A DNA stretch of 64,000 bases from Fervidobacterium nodosum Rt17-B1 (lineage in GTDB: Bacteria > Thermotogota > Thermotogae > Thermotogales > Fervidobacteriaceae): positions 682,001 to 746,000 of the forward strand of contig NC_009718.1 in assembly GCF_000017545.1 (NCBI RefSeq), read 5' to 3'. A program made the translations under genes and the position numbers. Shown here one piece after another: positions 63,163-64,000 of the stretch (within the stretch, counting starts at the first letter, position 1; every line of letters starts with the position of its first letter). The notes beneath the pieces were generated by a model that was given only the letters and a program-made list of their open reading frames with translations, searched no databases and had not been told where the DNA came from.

Positions 63163-64000
63163 GCGAGTTTATAAAAAGACTTAAATGGCACGCCTCAAAA
63201 GATGAATTGTACCTTACAGTCGAAGGCACACTCTCAACTTTTTACCTTGTTTTAACACAAACGGTAATATTCACAGCACTCGCATTGTACTTTGGATTAA
63301 ATGAAGTCGCTTTGGGATTAGTCTCTTCTTTTCCCATGGCATTTCAGATTTTTCAAATATTCGCACCCGCAGTTATTGAAAAATTGCCAAGCAAAAAGAA
63401 ACTATTAGCTTTTTTTAACTCTGGTAGGTTTTTATGGATAATATTAATCCCACTCCTATTTTCAGAACACAGAAAACCGGAATTATTTATACTCGTCTTC
63501 GCGCTCAGTCAGGTATTTGCGGCATTTGCTGGAAATGTCTGGATTAGTATTATATCAGATGTCATCCCTTCAGAAAGAAGGGGAAAGTACCTTGGATTGA
63601 GAAATTTTTTCGTATCTTTAGCGACACTTTTGGTTTTTTATCTGTATTCCCTGATAGCCGATAACATTAAAAAACCTTTCAATTTCGCGATAATAATATT
63701 AATAACAATGGTTACTACACTTTTCTCTCTTGTTTCATTAATGAAAGTTAGGGACGTCAGTTCGAAAAAAACAGGATCTCTTAACGATTTAAGAATAGTT
63801 TTAAAAGATAAAAATTTTATGAAACTTTCAAAAGCTTATTTTATGTGGAACTTTGTGATTTTATTATCCGCACCGTTTTTCCCATACCATCAAATACATA
63901 ATCTAAAATTACCAATGACGTATATAAGTTACGCATCTATCACCGCATCTTTACTATCGATGTTATTTTACACACTTTGGGGAAGATTATCTGACGAATT
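63159..64000 (+). CDS. MFS transporter (partial, runs off the window)
   Basis: About 280 residues visible, beginning MSEFIKRLKWHASKDELY. Eight or so hydrophobic helices so far (LVLTQTVIFTALALYFGL, GLVSSFPMAFQIFQIF, AGNVWISIISDVIPSERRGKYLGLRNFF). SDVIPSERRGKYLGLR is the MFS loop motif after helix 4. Its ATG overlaps the rtcB TGA by four bases, so it is cotranscribed, though no functional link is evident. The C-terminal part is outside the window. Confidence 0.82.
   Translation, partial: MSEFIKRLKWHASKDELYLTVEGTLSTFYLVLTQTVIFTALALYFGLNEVALGLVSSFPMAFQIFQIFAPAVIEKLPSKKKLLAFFNSGRFLWIILIPLLFSEHRKPELFILVFALSQVFAAFAGNVWISIISDVIPSERRGKYLGLRNFFVSLATLLVFYLYSLIADNIKKPFNFAIIILITMVTTLFSLVSLMKVRDVSSKKTGSLNDLRIVLKDKNFMKLSKAYFMWNFVILLSAPFFPYHQIHNLKLPMTYISYASITASLLSMLFYTLWGRLSDE

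Overview
The window reads as an AT-rich chromosome segment of a thermophilic bacterium of the phylum Thermotogae, most likely the Fervidobacterium/Thermosipho side. The main pointers are the run ffh-rpsP-khpA-rimM-trmD-SPOUT methyltransferase-rplS-lepB (the Thermotoga maritima TM1565-TM1572 order), an Rnf/Nqr-type pump with an NqrF-like subunit, a TM1410-like GH114 protein, a 3H-domain NiaR regulator and sugar transporters without a linked ATPase. Genus is inference. No mobile element, phage gene or CRISPR array was seen.

Layout. 1-6.3 kb: fatty-acid genes (fabF cut by the window edge, a DegV-like lipid-binding protein, divergent acpP), then a glycerophosphodiesterase, two membrane-anchored proteins of unknown role, folE2, an L7Ae-like protein and an acetyltransferase. 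6.3-8.4 kb (minus strand): a hemolysin III-type membrane protein, a b561-like membrane protein and a secreted protein with about four cytochrome b5-like modules. 8.7-11.7 kb: a sugar ABC importer behind a LacI-type operator. 11.9-17 kb: a six-gene Rnf/Nqr cluster and a metallo-hydrolase. 17-28 kb (minus strand): a DEAD-box helicase with a remarkable 5' leader, an NAD-salvage group (pncA, niaR, 5'-nucleotidase), a PelF-like glycosyltransferase with a membrane-anchored deacetylase-like protein, an FKBP and an MFS carrier. 28.4-33.4 kb: the SRP/ribosome/tRNA-modification operon ending in signal peptidase. 33.4-38.9 kb (minus strand): an envelope cluster of three LPP20-like paralogous modules and a CsgG-like protein with a barrel-like tail. 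39-41.6 kb (minus strand): CBS-HATPase, CoA-binding and HD-GYP signalling proteins. 41.7-45.4 kb: three tRNAs, a switch-like leader and infC (AUU start)-rpmI-rplT, a cation exporter and a TPR membrane protein. 45.5-52.8 kb: aminotransferase, lnt, dnaB, coaD, an orphan ABC ATPase, holA, era. 52.8-55.3 kb (minus strand): GH114, rpsF-ssb-rpsR and two tRNAs. 55.4-64 kb: an MFS carrier, rubredoxin, gltX-cysS-proS, rtcB and a cut MFS carrier.

Most notable: (1) two alternative RNA pairings in the DEAD-box helicase leader, one burying the ribosome-binding site; (2) an infC leader with a terminator and a matching antiterminator segment, followed by an AUU start codon; (3) the LPP20/CsgG-like envelope cluster; (4) a Pel-like polysaccharide module split over two loci; (5) a tandem cytochrome b5-like protein beside a b561-like membrane protein; (6) a six-gene Rnf/Nqr cluster with an unknown sixth gene. 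Functional links are inferred from sequence and gene order; nothing here was searched against a database.
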